DNA from: Nocardioides faecalis
Lineage (GTDB): Bacteria > Actinomycetota > Actinomycetes > Propionibacteriales > Nocardioidaceae
Assembly (NCBI RefSeq): GCF_018388425.1
Contig: NZ_CP074406.1
Span: 2,852,001 to 2,916,000, forward strand
Length of the DNA: 64,000 bases
Direction: 5' to 3'
This document shows, piece after piece, positions 18,627-26,685 of the stretch. The number at the start of each line of letters is the position of its first letter. Within the stretch, counting starts at the first letter, position 1. The notes under the pieces are model-generated. The model made no database searches and was not told the origin of the DNA. It saw nothing but the letters and a program-made list of their open reading frames with translations. The translations under genes were made by a program, and so were the position numbers.

Positions 18627-18632
18627 ACCTCG

Positions 18633-18638
18633 ACGCTA
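18633..18638 (-). promoter_or_regulatory. -10 element of the DUF6629-like gene (leaderless)
   Basis: TAGCGT on the minus strand, six bases before the GTG at 18626. Confidence 0.55.
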
Positions 18639-18671
18639 CCCGCCCAAGCGAACCGGGCGGCGCTGGCGCCC

Positions 18672-19592
18672 TCAACGGCCCGCGCGCCCGCGCGCCCCCG
18701 GTCTGCTCGGTCGTTCGAACAGCTGGAGGACGCCACCCACCACGAAGAACAGCGAGCCGGCGAAGGTCCCCCAGTTGGCGAGGCCGGCGTTCACCGCGGT
18801 GGAGGTCGCCGGCTGGACGAACGAGGCGAGCCCGGCGAGGAAGAAGATGATCGACCCGACCTGGTTCACGCTGGCGATCCACCAGCCGAGGTCGTTCACG
18901 ATCCGCCAGATCCACCCGTGCCCCACCTCGACCAGGGCCAGGTGGCCGGAGACCAGGAAGCAGACGCACCCGAGGATGTCCGGGCCCCAGACCCAGCTGT
19001 CGGTCTGCCGCGGGGTGAGGTCCGAGGCGTACGACGCCAGGAGGCTCACGCCGAAGATGATCGTGCCGCCGAACAGCACCGCCGCACTGAGCCACCCGAT
19101 CCGCTGCGGCTCGAAGGCGAACCACCGCCAGCCCCGCGCGGTCAGTGCGCCGTCCGCGCCCAGGTCGGTGGGCGCGTTGGACGCCTGCAGCAGGGCGACG
19201 TAGCCGCCGAGACTGAAGAGCACGCCGCCGGCGACGTAGACGGTGTCGACGTCCGGTGTCGTCCCGACCTGCAGCTGCGCCAGCAGGGCGCCGAGCGCGA
19301 AGAGCACCGCCCCCACCGTGGTGGCGGACGTGGCGACCAGGTTGGCTCGGGCCATCCGGCGAGCGACCGCCGGTTCCGTCTCGACGAACCCGGCCACCCT
19401 GCCCGCCGCATCGAGGAGCTGGATCCGACCGCGCCGCCGCGCGGAGCGCGAGTCCCACTGCGCCATGGTGCCGTTGGCGGCCCGCCAGGTCACCCGGGTC
19501 GCGAAGGGACCTGTTCGCTCGACCTGGTGCAGGTCCCAGCTGGCCGGGTGCGCCCGTGGGGCATCCCGGGGAGCTCCCAGCTGTTGCGCCAT
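18672..19592 (-). CDS. Multi-pass membrane protein, YrhK-like region
   Basis: A 306-residue protein. About 80 hydrophilic residues are followed by six hydrophobic segments, among them 'GGVLFSLGGYVALLQ', 'LSAAVLFGGTIIFGVSLLAS', 'LGCVCFLVSGHLALV' and 'FAGSLFFVVGGVLQLFE'. Repeated 'GxxxF(F/L)xxGG' helices resemble the YrhK family, but this is a weak call. ATG 19592 is chosen because TAGGGT lies seven bases upstream. A 60-bp tandem duplication begins just upstream and reaches the -35 region. Confidence 0.68.
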   Translation of the reverse strand: MAQQLGAPRDAPRAHPASWDLHQVERTGPFATRVTWRAANGTMAQWDSRSARRRGRIQLLDAAGRVAGFVETEPAVARRMARANLVATSATTVGAVLFALGALLAQLQVGTTPDVDTVYVAGGVLFSLGGYVALLQASNAPTDLGADGALTARGWRWFAFEPQRIGWLSAAVLFGGTIIFGVSLLASYASDLTPRQTDSWVWGPDILGCVCFLVSGHLALVEVGHGWIWRIVNDLGWWIASVNQVGSIIFFLAGLASFVQPATSTAVNAGLANWGTFAGSLFFVVGGVLQLFERPSRPGARGRAGR

Positions 19593-19599
19593 GGTCTCG

Positions 19600-19605
19600 A
19601 CCCTA
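19600..19605 (-). promoter_or_regulatory. -10 element of the 18672-19592 gene (leaderless)
   Basis: TAGGGT on the minus strand, seven bases before the ATG at 19592. Its -35 region falls at the edge of the first 60-bp tandem repeat unit. Confidence 0.6.
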
Positions 19606-19618
19606 GGTCGTGCTCCGC

Positions 19619-19738
19619 ACCGGCGGCGTTTCGCACCGCGACAGACCGCAGGACGCCCCGGTTGGCCGCAGTGTCCCAACCGGCGGCGTTTCGCACCGCG
19701 ACAGACCGCAGGACGCCCCGGTTGGCCGCAGTGTCCCA
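19619..19738. repeat. Perfect 60-bp tandem duplication (two copies)
   Basis: Bases 19619-19678 and 19679-19738 are identical. The unit is 60 bp, a multiple of three, but no convincing gene reads through it. It lies between the promoter of the membrane-protein gene on its left and the left 113-bp island repeat on its right. Confidence 0.97.
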
Positions 19739-19740
19739 AA

Positions 19741-19853
19741 GCACGAGAGCCGCCCCGACCGAAGTCGGAGCGGCTCTTGTTCAAGAGGGCTGACCCTGGC
19801 ACCTCGGCCAGGTCGCAATCTGCGAGGGATCTTCTACGAAGATCCCTTCGTGG
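19741..19853. repeat. Left 113-bp direct repeat of the ssrA island
   Basis: Matches 25029-25141 over 113 bases with no gaps and five mismatches. It contains two hairpins: the AGCCGC..GCGGCT stem and GGGATCTTC-TAC-GAAGATCCC. Homology ends at the TGG that in the right copy forms the last three bases of ssrA. It is probably the original sequence downstream of ssrA, displaced by the insertion. Confidence 0.93.
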
Positions 19854-20182
19854 GGTGTTCGTGAAATGTAGAAGCCCAGGTCAGCGAGCGGTTTCTGCGA
19901 AGGCGTCTTGGTGTTTGCACCCATGACCGTCGAAAACTGCACCCATGTCCTGACCGAGCTCGCACTAGAAACCGCCGAAGCCTGGCTGGTCGAGGGCAGG
20001 GCACTCGCGTAGCGCCGACCGGGCAAACCGGAGACCGGGTCTGCGGCACGATCAGGTGACAGGTTGACACCCATCCGTGAGCAGACCCCACCCAGGCGTC
20101 ACATCGGTATGGTCGGCCCTGCGCACAGAGGTTGGACATTGGCGGCGAGCCCCGCCGACGCACATCACAACTAGGGGAACCC
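19854..20182. other. Island left end, no confident gene
   Basis: About 330 bases between the left repeat and the first island gene. A 29-codon reading frame (19923-20012, plus strand) beginning MTVENCTHV is visible but unsupported. No integrase or inverted-repeat terminus is recognised. A TATGGT at 20109-20114 could be a -10 box for the nuclease gene. Confidence 0.4.
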
Positions 20183-21874
20183 ATGGCTGAACTCGACGCC
20201 GAAAACCTGCCGCTGGAGAAGGTGTTCTCGAGTGACTTCGAGTTCTACATCCCTAGGTACCAGCGGCCCTATGCCTGGGGCAGCGATCAGACCTTGCAGT
20301 TGCTGGAGGATCTGGAAGAGGCCCTCGACCGAGGCGACGACGAGGCCTACTTCCTGGGATCCGTCGTTCTCGTCAAGAAGAAGGGCGTCGCACAAGCCGA
20401 GGTCATCGACGGCCAGCAGCGCCTGACAACCCTCACCATCTTGATGGCGGTGCTGAGAGACCTTGCAGTCGACAAGAAGGTCCGCGATGGCATCCAGCAA
20501 CATCTCGCCGACACCAGCAAGGCGTGGAAGACCAACGCCAAGACCAAGCCCCGGCTCACGATCCGAACCCAGGACCGAGAGTTCTTCCGCGACCATGTTC
20601 AAGACCCGGCCTCGACGGGCTCGATCGGCACCCTGTCCGACACCGTCGCCGATACCGATCCGCGCAAGGCCATCCGCAACAACGCCCATCTCCTACGGGA
20701 GAGGTTGTCGTCATGGCCGGACCAGCGGAGGACCGAGCTCTTCGAGCTGATGCTGGAGCGGACGTTCCTTGTGGTGGTTAGCACGCCTGATCAGGAGAGC
20801 GCCTACCGGATCTTCAGCGTGATGAATGCACGCGGCCTGGATCTTTCCCCCACCGACATCTTCAAGGCTGATGTCATCGGCGCGATCAGCGAGGACCAAC
20901 AGGACGCATACGCCGACAAGTGGGACGCCGAGGAAAGTGATCTCGGCCGCGACGGTTTCACGGACTTGTTCCGTGACATCCGCACGCTCCGCACCCGCGA
21001 CCGTGCCAAGCGGGAACTTCTCAAGGAGTTTCCCGAGCAGGTCCTGAACAAGTATCTGGCGAGCGGTCAGGCCACGAACTTCGTCGACGACGTCCTAGTG
21101 CCCTACTCCGACGCGTTCGAGCTCGCAGAAATCTCGTACTTCGTGGAATCAGCTCCCGAGTGGGCCGCCGTCAACGAATGGCTGCGCCGGTTGAGGCAAC
21201 TCGACAACAAGGACTGGCGCCCCCCTGCCCTGTGGGCACTACGGCATCACGGGCACGACCCCAGCTACCTCGCCGAGTTTTTCAGATTGCTCGAGCGCGT
21301 TGCCGTTTGCTCAATGCTCCGCGGCGAGTACGCAACCCCGAGAGCTGAGCGATACCTAGATCTTCTCAAGGAGCTCGACGGCCAAGCCGGTCTCGGAGCT
21401 TCCAAGTTCTTGGTCCCAGACGACGAGAAGGCGGAGGCGCGAGCGGCACTCGAAGGCGAGATCTACCGCACCCTCCGCTCGGTGCGGAGGAAATACGTCC
21501 TTACGCGCCTCGACAGCCTGCTCGCGAAGGAGTCGGGGGTCACCTATAACCACAAAATCATCAGCGTCGAGCACGTGCTTCCGCAGAATCCTGCCGAGGG
21601 CAGCGAATGGATGACGCTGTTCAGCGAGGACGAGCGGCGCTTCTGGACGCACCGGCTGGGAAACTTGCTGCTCCTAAACAAGCGAACGAACTCGGCGGCG
21701 AACCGCAAGCCGTTCAAGCAGAAGAAGAAGAGCTACTTCCAGAGCAAGGGCGGCGGCACCAACTTCCAGCTCACGGCGCAGGTGCTGAGCGAGTCGGCGT
21801 GGACACCTGCCGTCGTGAAGGCTCGGCACGAAGAACTGCTGGGTCGCCTATTCACCGAGTGGGACCTGACCTGA
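20183..21874 (+). CDS. DUF262/DUF1524 restriction nuclease (GmrSD-like, single chain)
   Basis: A 563-residue protein. The N-terminal DUF262 domain has 'YQRPYAW' (residues 26-32) and the 'IDGQQRLTTL' motif (DGQQR at 76-80), the ParB-like nucleotide-binding motif of GmrS. The C-terminal DUF1524 domain is an HNH-type nuclease: His464 in 'SVEHVLPQ', Asn494 in 'HRLGNLLLL', then 'KRTNSAANRKPF'. Family members such as GmrSD and BrxU cleave modified phage DNA in an NTP-dependent way. ATG 20183 has AGGGGA before it; an in-frame TTG at 20132 is less likely. The gene is lower in G+C than the flanking chromosome and faces the OLD-family gene tail to tail. Confidence 0.88.
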   Translation: MAELDAENLPLEKVFSSDFEFYIPRYQRPYAWGSDQTLQLLEDLEEALDRGDDEAYFLGSVVLVKKKGVAQAEVIDGQQRLTTLTILMAVLRDLAVDKKVRDGIQQHLADTSKAWKTNAKTKPRLTIRTQDREFFRDHVQDPASTGSIGTLSDTVADTDPRKAIRNNAHLLRERLSSWPDQRRTELFELMLERTFLVVVSTPDQESAYRIFSVMNARGLDLSPTDIFKADVIGAISEDQQDAYADKWDAEESDLGRDGFTDLFRDIRTLRTRDRAKRELLKEFPEQVLNKYLASGQATNFVDDVLVPYSDAFELAEISYFVESAPEWAAVNEWLRRLRQLDNKDWRPPALWALRHHGHDPSYLAEFFRLLERVAVCSMLRGEYATPRAERYLDLLKELDGQAGLGASKFLVPDDEKAEARAALEGEIYRTLRSVRRKYVLTRLDSLLAKESGVTYNHKIISVEHVLPQNPAEGSEWMTLFSEDERRFWTHRLGNLLLLNKRTNSAANRKPFKQKKKSYFQSKGGGTNFQLTAQVLSESAWTPAVVKARHEELLGRLFTEWDLT

Positions 21875-22077
21875 TCAACGCTTCAACTATTGCCGCGGGA
21901 GGTGAAGATCAGGCTCTGCAAGGTTTTGATCGATCCTTCTCGTCCAGCGCAGCAGCGCGCCGTCGGGAACAGTTCGCGGCCGCGCGGGCAAGCCTCAAGC
22001 GAACTTGTCCGCCCTTCTGAACCGTCGAGGGCCGACTCCACGGGTGGCCGGCCACGAGCAAGTGGTCAGACGCTGGG

Positions 22078-23883
22078 CTATACGGGGGCTGGCGATGCGT
22101 TTTCAATGATCCCGCTGAGCCAGTCGAGCAACGGCCCCAGAACTCGCCCAGGGTTGTCATGGGCGTCGAGCCACTCGTCGACGAGCAGCGCGGGAAGGTG
22201 GGGCTGGAGCTTCCCGGACTTGTTGTTCGTCGAGTTCCAACCCTTTGACCCGAGCCACTGCGCCATCTGTTCGTGGCCATCGGCATCGCGAAGTAGCTGC
22301 TCGGCGAACGCTCTGTCGATTGCCTGATGCCCAGAGGGTCCGAGTGCATCGACTAGCCCGGTGAGGCCGAACATGTCGAGCAGCAGGCCCTCGAGATCGG
22401 CAGCAAGGACGAAGGCGTCGTGGGCAGCCAGCTCACCGTTCAACACCTTTTGCCTTGCTATGGCCTCCTTGAGGTTCGAGCTGGCCTTGTCCGACTCTCG
22501 ATGAATCCGTTGTGTCTTCGACGCACTAGGGGGAACCGAGCGCTCCTTCAGAATCTCAAGGAGCTGGCGTCCGCCCGGCTTGTGGAGCGAGTCGCGATCG
22601 GCGAGCACGTACGACCGGACCCCAAAGAGTTCCGCCAGACGAACCAAGTACCGGATCTTTGAGATGCCACTAGCTTCCACCACCGTGATGCCTTGGGCGT
22701 AGTGTCCCCCAGGGGCGCCGCACAGCCTGCCCAGCAACTTCTCGAGGGTCGCGTGGTCTCCCTCGCCCTCGACGAAGATGACCGCGTTCGCGAACACCAA
22801 CTCGCTGTTGGAAGCGGAGCAATACCTCGTCAACCGCCCAGCGTCTGCCGGTTCGAGGTCCGGGCGGTCCCACCAATGCTCGAGCCCACCAGACTGCAGC
22901 GGCAGACGAGCGATCTGATCGACGTTGAAGGAGTCGACGAGAACGGAGCTGTGTGTGGTCACCAGAACCTGCGCGTCGTTGGAAATGTCGCGAATGATCT
23001 TTGCCATCGCTCGCTGAGTCTGCGGGTGCAGGAATGCCTCAGGCTCCTCGATTGCGAACAACATGTTGCCGCCTACCTGAGCTTCCTGCGTAGCGACATA
23101 GCGCAGGATGCCTAAGACGAGAGCGGACTGGAAGCCCGTACCTCGCTCGGCGACGGAGACTGATACCTCCCCGCCGCTCTCAATGACTGCCTCAGACAAC
23201 ATGCCCCGAAGAGCGTGTCGCGCGTCTGGGAGGCGAAACCGTACGACGTTCTCCTGAAAAGGAAGGTCGGCTCGAATAGCAGCCGCCGACTCATCCAGTA
23301 CATCCCTGACCAATGACTCGACTGGTGAGATCGCGCTCGCATACTTCTGCTGTAGCGCCGTGCTCCTCTTTGCTCCGTGTCGAACCAACACCGCTTCGAG
23401 CGTCTCCAGCAGCCGCTCCAAGGAGTCTGCACCCGTCACTTGCCCATCAGCCACTCGGACCGATGGGATCTTGACGAACTGGAAGCGCTTCAAGACCTCG
23501 CCATAGAAAGCTCGCGCCTCGTCAACTCCAGGCTTCTTCGAGGCGTCGAAACTGACGGAGCCAGTTCGGCTTGAGCGAAGACTGATCCAGAACGTTTTGT
23601 CGCGACGGACTAGCGGCGCGAAAGCCTCTTCTTCTTCCTCCGTAAGACGGCCAAAGTGAATTGTGATTCGCGACAGAGCGCGAGGACCCTCGTTTGCGTA
23701 GTACGCATTCAACGGCTTCAGATCCAGCATGGTGACGTCATCTGGATCGGAGAAGAAGGCTTCGAGCAGGCGCACGAGCGTTGACTTCCCAGCGTTGTTC
23801 GGCCCCGCGATGAGCTGGAGTTCGGGGTCCAACTCGATGGAGACATCCTTGAAACCCAACAGTCGTTCGAAGTCGACCCTCAT
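22078..23883 (-). CDS. OLD-family ATPase with TOPRIM nuclease domain
   Basis: A 601-residue protein. The ABC/SMC-like ATPase half has Walker A 'GPNNAGKST' (27-35), a signature-like 'ERGTGFQSALVL', Walker B 'LFAIEEPEAFLHP' (Glu279/280) and an H-loop 'LVTTHSS'. The TOPRIM half has Glu372 in 'IFVEGEGD' and Asp429/Asp431 in 'VLADRDSL', the metal-binding residues of OLD nucleases. It would nick or cut DNA under nucleotide control. It resembles GajA of Gabija, but no UvrD-like GajB gene is present. GTG 23892 is an alternative start. A 203-bp gap separates its 3' end from the convergent DUF262 gene. Confidence 0.87.
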   Translation of the reverse strand: MRVDFERLLGFKDVSIELDPELQLIAGPNNAGKSTLVRLLEAFFSDPDDVTMLDLKPLNAYYANEGPRALSRITIHFGRLTEEEEEAFAPLVRRDKTFWISLRSSRTGSVSFDASKKPGVDEARAFYGEVLKRFQFVKIPSVRVADGQVTGADSLERLLETLEAVLVRHGAKRSTALQQKYASAISPVESLVRDVLDESAAAIRADLPFQENVVRFRLPDARHALRGMLSEAVIESGGEVSVSVAERGTGFQSALVLGILRYVATQEAQVGGNMLFAIEEPEAFLHPQTQRAMAKIIRDISNDAQVLVTTHSSVLVDSFNVDQIARLPLQSGGLEHWWDRPDLEPADAGRLTRYCSASNSELVFANAVIFVEGEGDHATLEKLLGRLCGAPGGHYAQGITVVEASGISKIRYLVRLAELFGVRSYVLADRDSLHKPGGRQLLEILKERSVPPSASKTQRIHRESDKASSNLKEAIARQKVLNGELAAHDAFVLAADLEGLLLDMFGLTGLVDALGPSGHQAIDRAFAEQLLRDADGHEQMAQWLGSKGWNSTNNKSGKLQPHLPALLVDEWLDAHDNPGRVLGPLLDWLSGIIENASPAPV

Positions 23884-24275
23884 GACGCGCACCAGCGGAA
23901 GGCTACCGATCTCGCCCAGCGGTCGGGGCCGAAACCTCGGAACCCGTTGCTCGCCGGTTCTCGCAATAGGCGGTCGAGGCCCTGTTCCGCGGAGTCCAGT
24001 TGCGACCTCGCTCCGCGAGGCAGGCCAGAGCGCCGATAACGCCTAGAAATGTCAGCGCTCTCCTCCCTCTGCGATTGAGGTGTGATAGCGGCAGCCGTCC
24101 GGGCCGACGGTGTGACCCGCCGCGCGGATCGCGGCAGATCCGGACGCTCTTCAGCCCTGATCCACCGGTCGGGTCAGGCGGTGTGAGCGTGGCGTAGAAC
24201 GAGAATGCCCTCCTGAGCAGGGAGGATGTCGATTGCGACGTCAACAAACCACTGCTCAAGAGGGACACCTCGTAA
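23884..24275. other. Gap before the IS fragment, possible IS1380 left end
   Basis: About 390 bases with no supported gene. The right part (from roughly 24040, CCTAGAAATG) could be the untranslated left end of the IS1380-type element, whose members have a leader before the transposase gene. The terminal inverted repeat cannot be verified because the right end is missing. Confidence 0.35.
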
Positions 24276-24536
24276 GTGAAACCTTCCCACACGATCCGGC
24301 CTGTGTTCGACGACCCGAATCTGATGTCGGCCGCCGGTGTGGTGCCGGTGCTGCGGTTGGCCGAGTCGGCTGGCTTCTATGACCTGCTCGAGGGTCTGAC
24401 GGTGCCCTCGCCCAACGCGGCTGCGAAGACCGCTGCGGTGGTCGGCGGGATGCTCGCCGGTGCGGACTCCATCGACGATCTCGACCTGCTCCGCCACGGC
24501 GGGATGGCTCGGGTGTTCACCGGTGTCCGCGCGCCA
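24276..24536 (+). mobile_element. IS1380-family transposase, 5' fragment
   Basis: About 87 codons from GTG 24276 match the N-terminus of IS1380 transposases: 'VFDDPNLMSAAGVVPVLRLAE', then 'NAAAKTAAVVGGMLAGADSIDDLDLLRHGG' in short pieces (NAAAKTAAVVGGM; AGADSIDDLDLLRHGG) and 'MARVFTGVRAP'. The homology stops at about 24536, so the DDE catalytic domain is absent. The next 110 bases match neither the transposase nor hsdM. Confidence 0.8.
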
Positions 24537-24646
24537 CCCAGCCCATCCCCGCCAAGGCCGCCGTCGACGTGCTGCGCGAGCTGCACCACGTGGTCGTGTG
24601 GACGGCGTTCCGCTACTCCACCGACCCCGCCGGGGTGCCGACCGGC

Positions 24647-24988
24647 GCGGGCATCCTTCATGTGGGCCGAGTAGGTGGAGCCGTCGCCGCCGAGCTTGCG
24701 CAGGAACGGGAAGACGCCTTCGCCCACGACCTGATGCATGAGCCCCGCCTCGAAGTTCTTGAACTTTGACCACCGCAGGTCGGCCTGCCCCGGCTGGAAG
24801 AGCGGGCTCTCGATCGGCCGGCCGGTCCGGTTGGCCTTCTTCTCGGCCAGCGTCTGGAGGTCGTCGAGGCGACGAATGAACAGGAGGTACGTGATCTGCT
24901 CGATCACCTCGAGCGGGTTCGCGATACCGCCGGACCAGAACGCGTTCCAGATGGTGTCGATCTTGCTCTTGAGGTCCCCGGTGATCAC
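24647..24988 (-). pseudogene. hsdM fragment (type I restriction-modification, N-terminal part)
   Basis: From GTG 24988 about 114 codons encode the HsdM N-terminal domain: 'LKSKIDTIWNAFW', 'PLEVIEQITYLLFIRRLDDL', 'RWSKFKNFEAG' and 'GVFPFLRKLGGDGSTYSAHMKDA' in that order. The rest of the methylase, including the SAM and NPPY motifs, is missing and no hsdS or hsdR gene is present. The reading frame continues to 24377 but through unrelated DNA. It is a relic at the right end of the island. Confidence 0.85.
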
Positions 24989-25028
24989 ACCCGAACTCTA
25001 AGCGGCGCCTCCGGCGCTCACAGACAGA

Positions 25029-25141
25029 GCACGAGAGCCGCTCCGACGGGTGTCGGAGCGGCTCTTGTTCAAGAGGGCTGACCCTGGCACTTCGGCCAGG
25101 TCGCAATCTGCGAGGGATCTTCTACGAAGATCCCTTCGTGG
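25029..25141. repeat. Right 113-bp direct repeat, abutting ssrA
   Basis: Second copy of the 19741-19853 sequence. It reaches the last three bases of ssrA (25139-25141). Four of its five differences from the left copy cluster in the first hairpin's arm and loop (25042-25050); the stem remains paired. Confidence 0.93.
25034..25065 (-). terminator. Hairpin downstream of ssrA
   Basis: A 14-bp perfect stem (AGAGCCGCTCCGAC and its complement) with a GGGT loop inside the right repeat. It probably ends the tmRNA transcript. A second hairpin, GGGATCTTC-TAC-GAAGATCCC (25114-25134), lies nearer the RNA end. Confidence 0.6.
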
Positions 25142-25508
25142 AGCTGCGGGGAATCGAACCCCGGTCCTCGAGCGCCGGTCCAGGTCTTCTCCGGGTGCAG
25201 TCAGTGGGTGTTCGCTTTACTCGGCCCCGGCGCTCTCACTGACACGTCGCCGACAGGCCCAGCCGGGTTTGAGTCCCGTGTCACCCTCCCGGCGAGAGCG
25301 ACACAGCAAGTCTCCTAGTCGACGCCTGGGTCCGGGACGGAGACGGATGCCCGGTCAGACGCTTCGATCACTGCTCAGGCAGCGAGAGCGAAGGAACTGC
25401 GCTTGGAGTCGGCAGTTATTGGTTTCCAGCGATCGTTTACGAGATGACGCTGGCTTCTCGACCCGCTTCCCCTGGAACAAACGTCCCAAGTCGAAACCGA
25501 TCAGCCCC
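25139..25508 (-). ncRNA. ssrA: tmRNA (transfer-messenger RNA)
   Basis: The 5' end GGGGCTG pairs with CAGCTCC at the 3' end to make the tRNA-like acceptor stem, and the T-arm GGGGTTCGATTCCCC is clear. The tag frame runs from the resume codon GCC (25413) to TGA (25375) and encodes ADSKRSSFALAA, a typical actinobacterial proteolysis tag ending in ALAA. The encoded RNA ends at the discriminator A (25139) followed by CGA, so the CCA tail must be added after transcription. It works with SmpB, encoded about 630 bases upstream, to rescue stalled ribosomes. It is the likely insertion target of the adjacent island. Confidence 0.96.
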
Positions 25509-25549
25509 TCTGGAGTTGTCAACGACCGCTGCGTGAGCGGCCACGGGTC

Positions 25550-25555
25550 ATGCTA
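25550..25555 (-). promoter_or_regulatory. Putative -10 element for ssrA
   Basis: TAGCAT on the minus strand, about 42 bases upstream of the mature tmRNA 5' end, would give a short precursor. No good -35 box is seen. A TTGACA at 25517-25522 is too close to the RNA end to be its -35. Confidence 0.35.
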
Positions 25556-25620
25556 CCGGGTACAACAACGAGTCAGCACACGGATATTCCCCGCAGCCGG
25601 TACGACGTGCGCGAGTCCCT

Positions 25621-26103
25621 TCAGGGCTGGGCGCCGTGGGCGAGCAGGGCCTGGCGCAGCTCGTCGGCCTGCCGCGCCTCCCGGATGGTCTTGAGCGTGT
25701 TCACCATGAACCGGTTGATGTGCTCGCGACTGACCGCGCAGCGCACCGTGCCCTGCGGGCCGGTAATCGTCAGCGTCCGCATCCCCGGCAGCACGACGTC
25801 GTAGCGCACCGTCAGCTGGTGGCACGGCACCCACCATGCGGCCTCGGTCTCGGTGTCGCGGCAGTAGCCGAGGTGTCCCTCGCGCAGCTCCAAGGTGCCG
25901 GTCTCGGAGCCCAGCGAGCCGCCGATGCTACCGAAGGCGTTGTCGGCGAAGACGGTCACCCGCCAGATCGGGGGGCCCGACAGCGGCCGCGGCGACGGCC
26001 GGCTGACGTGCACCACCCCCACGACGAGCGCGACCGCGACGGCGAGCATGCCGAGAGCCACCGCGCCGAACACGACGAACACCATGAGCGTGGTCAGTGC
26101 CAT
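25621..26103 (-). CDS. Single-pass membrane protein, unknown function
   Basis: A 160-residue protein with one N-terminal transmembrane helix (about residues 7-30, rich in Val/Ala/Leu) and a cytoplasmic or external domain of about 125 residues: 'IWRVTVFADNAFG', 'GTLELREGHLGYCRD', 'LTITGPQGTVRCAVSREHINRF'. The beta-rich pattern may be PH-like, but I do not recognise the family. It follows smpB by 31 bases and is probably co-transcribed with it. Confidence 0.7.
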   Translation of the reverse strand: MALTTLMVFVVFGAVALGMLAVAVALVVGVVHVSRPSPRPLSGPPIWRVTVFADNAFGSIGGSLGSETGTLELREGHLGYCRDTETEAAWWVPCHQLTVRYDVVLPGMRTLTITGPQGTVRCAVSREHINRFMVNTLKTIREARQADELRQALLAHGAQP

Positions 26104-26134
26104 CGCGCCTCGTCCCAGGTCGTCGTACGTCGCC

Positions 26135-26638
26135 TCAGTCGCGCATGCCCTTGAGCCGCCGGCCGAGCTCGACCACCTTCTCGCGGTCGGCCTCCCGGGA
26201 GGCGATGGACTGCCGCTTGTCCCAGGACTTCTTGCCCTTGGCCAGCCCGATCTCGATCTTGGCGCGGCCCTTGACGAAGTAGAGCTGCAGCGGGATGACC
26301 GTGTGGCCCTTCTCGCTGACCTTGCGCTCGATCTTGTCGATCTCGGCGCGGTTCAACAGCAGCTTGCGCTTGCGGCGGGCGGCGTGGTTGGTCCACGTGC
26401 CCTGCGCGTACTCCGGGATGTGCACGTTGTGCAGCCACGCCTCGCCGTTGTCGATGTCGACGAAGCCGTCGACGAGGCTGGCGCGGCCCAGCCGCAGCGA
26501 CTTCACCTCGGTGCCCTGCAGCACCATGCCGGCCTCGAAGGTGTCCTCGATGTGGTAGTCGTGGTGCGCCTTCTTGTTGGAGGCGACGACCTTGCGCCCG
26601 TTGCTGTCCACGTCCTTCGCACCCGACTTCTTCGCCAC
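26135..26638 (-). CDS. smpB: SsrA-binding protein SmpB
   Basis: A 167-residue protein, slightly longer than usual through its N-terminus. Core motifs are '[17 protein letters not shown]', '[10 protein letters not shown]', 'SLVDGFVDI' and 'LLLNRAEID', and the C-terminal tail has '[19 protein letters not shown]', the helix that reads the empty mRNA channel in the ribosome. It binds tmRNA and is needed for trans-translation. It lies downstream of the ftsEX and M23 genes, with ssrA following on the same strand. Confidence 0.97.
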   Translation of the reverse strand: MAKKSGAKDVDSNGRKVVASNKKAHHDYHIEDTFEAGMVLQGTEVKSLRLGRASLVDGFVDIDNGEAWLHNVHIPEYAQGTWTNHAARRKRKLLLNRAEIDKIERKVSEKGHTVIPLQLYFVKGRAKIEIGLAKGKKSWDKRQSIASREADREKVVELGRRLKGMRD

Positions 26639-26685
26639 GCGCCGATTCTCTCAGGTGTGGCAACCGGGTTCTCGCGGGCCTGGGG

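Noticed and set aside
19619..19740. CRISPR-like repeats
   Set aside because: The 60-bp copies are directly tandem with no spacers, and so are the 22-bp copies at 30437-30546.
22078..23883. A complete Gabija system
   Set aside because: GajB (a UvrD-like helicase) is absent from the island; only the OLD-type nuclease is present.
25517..25522. TTGACA as the -35 box of ssrA
   Set aside because: It lies only nine bases upstream of the mature tmRNA end, too close to serve as a -35 element.
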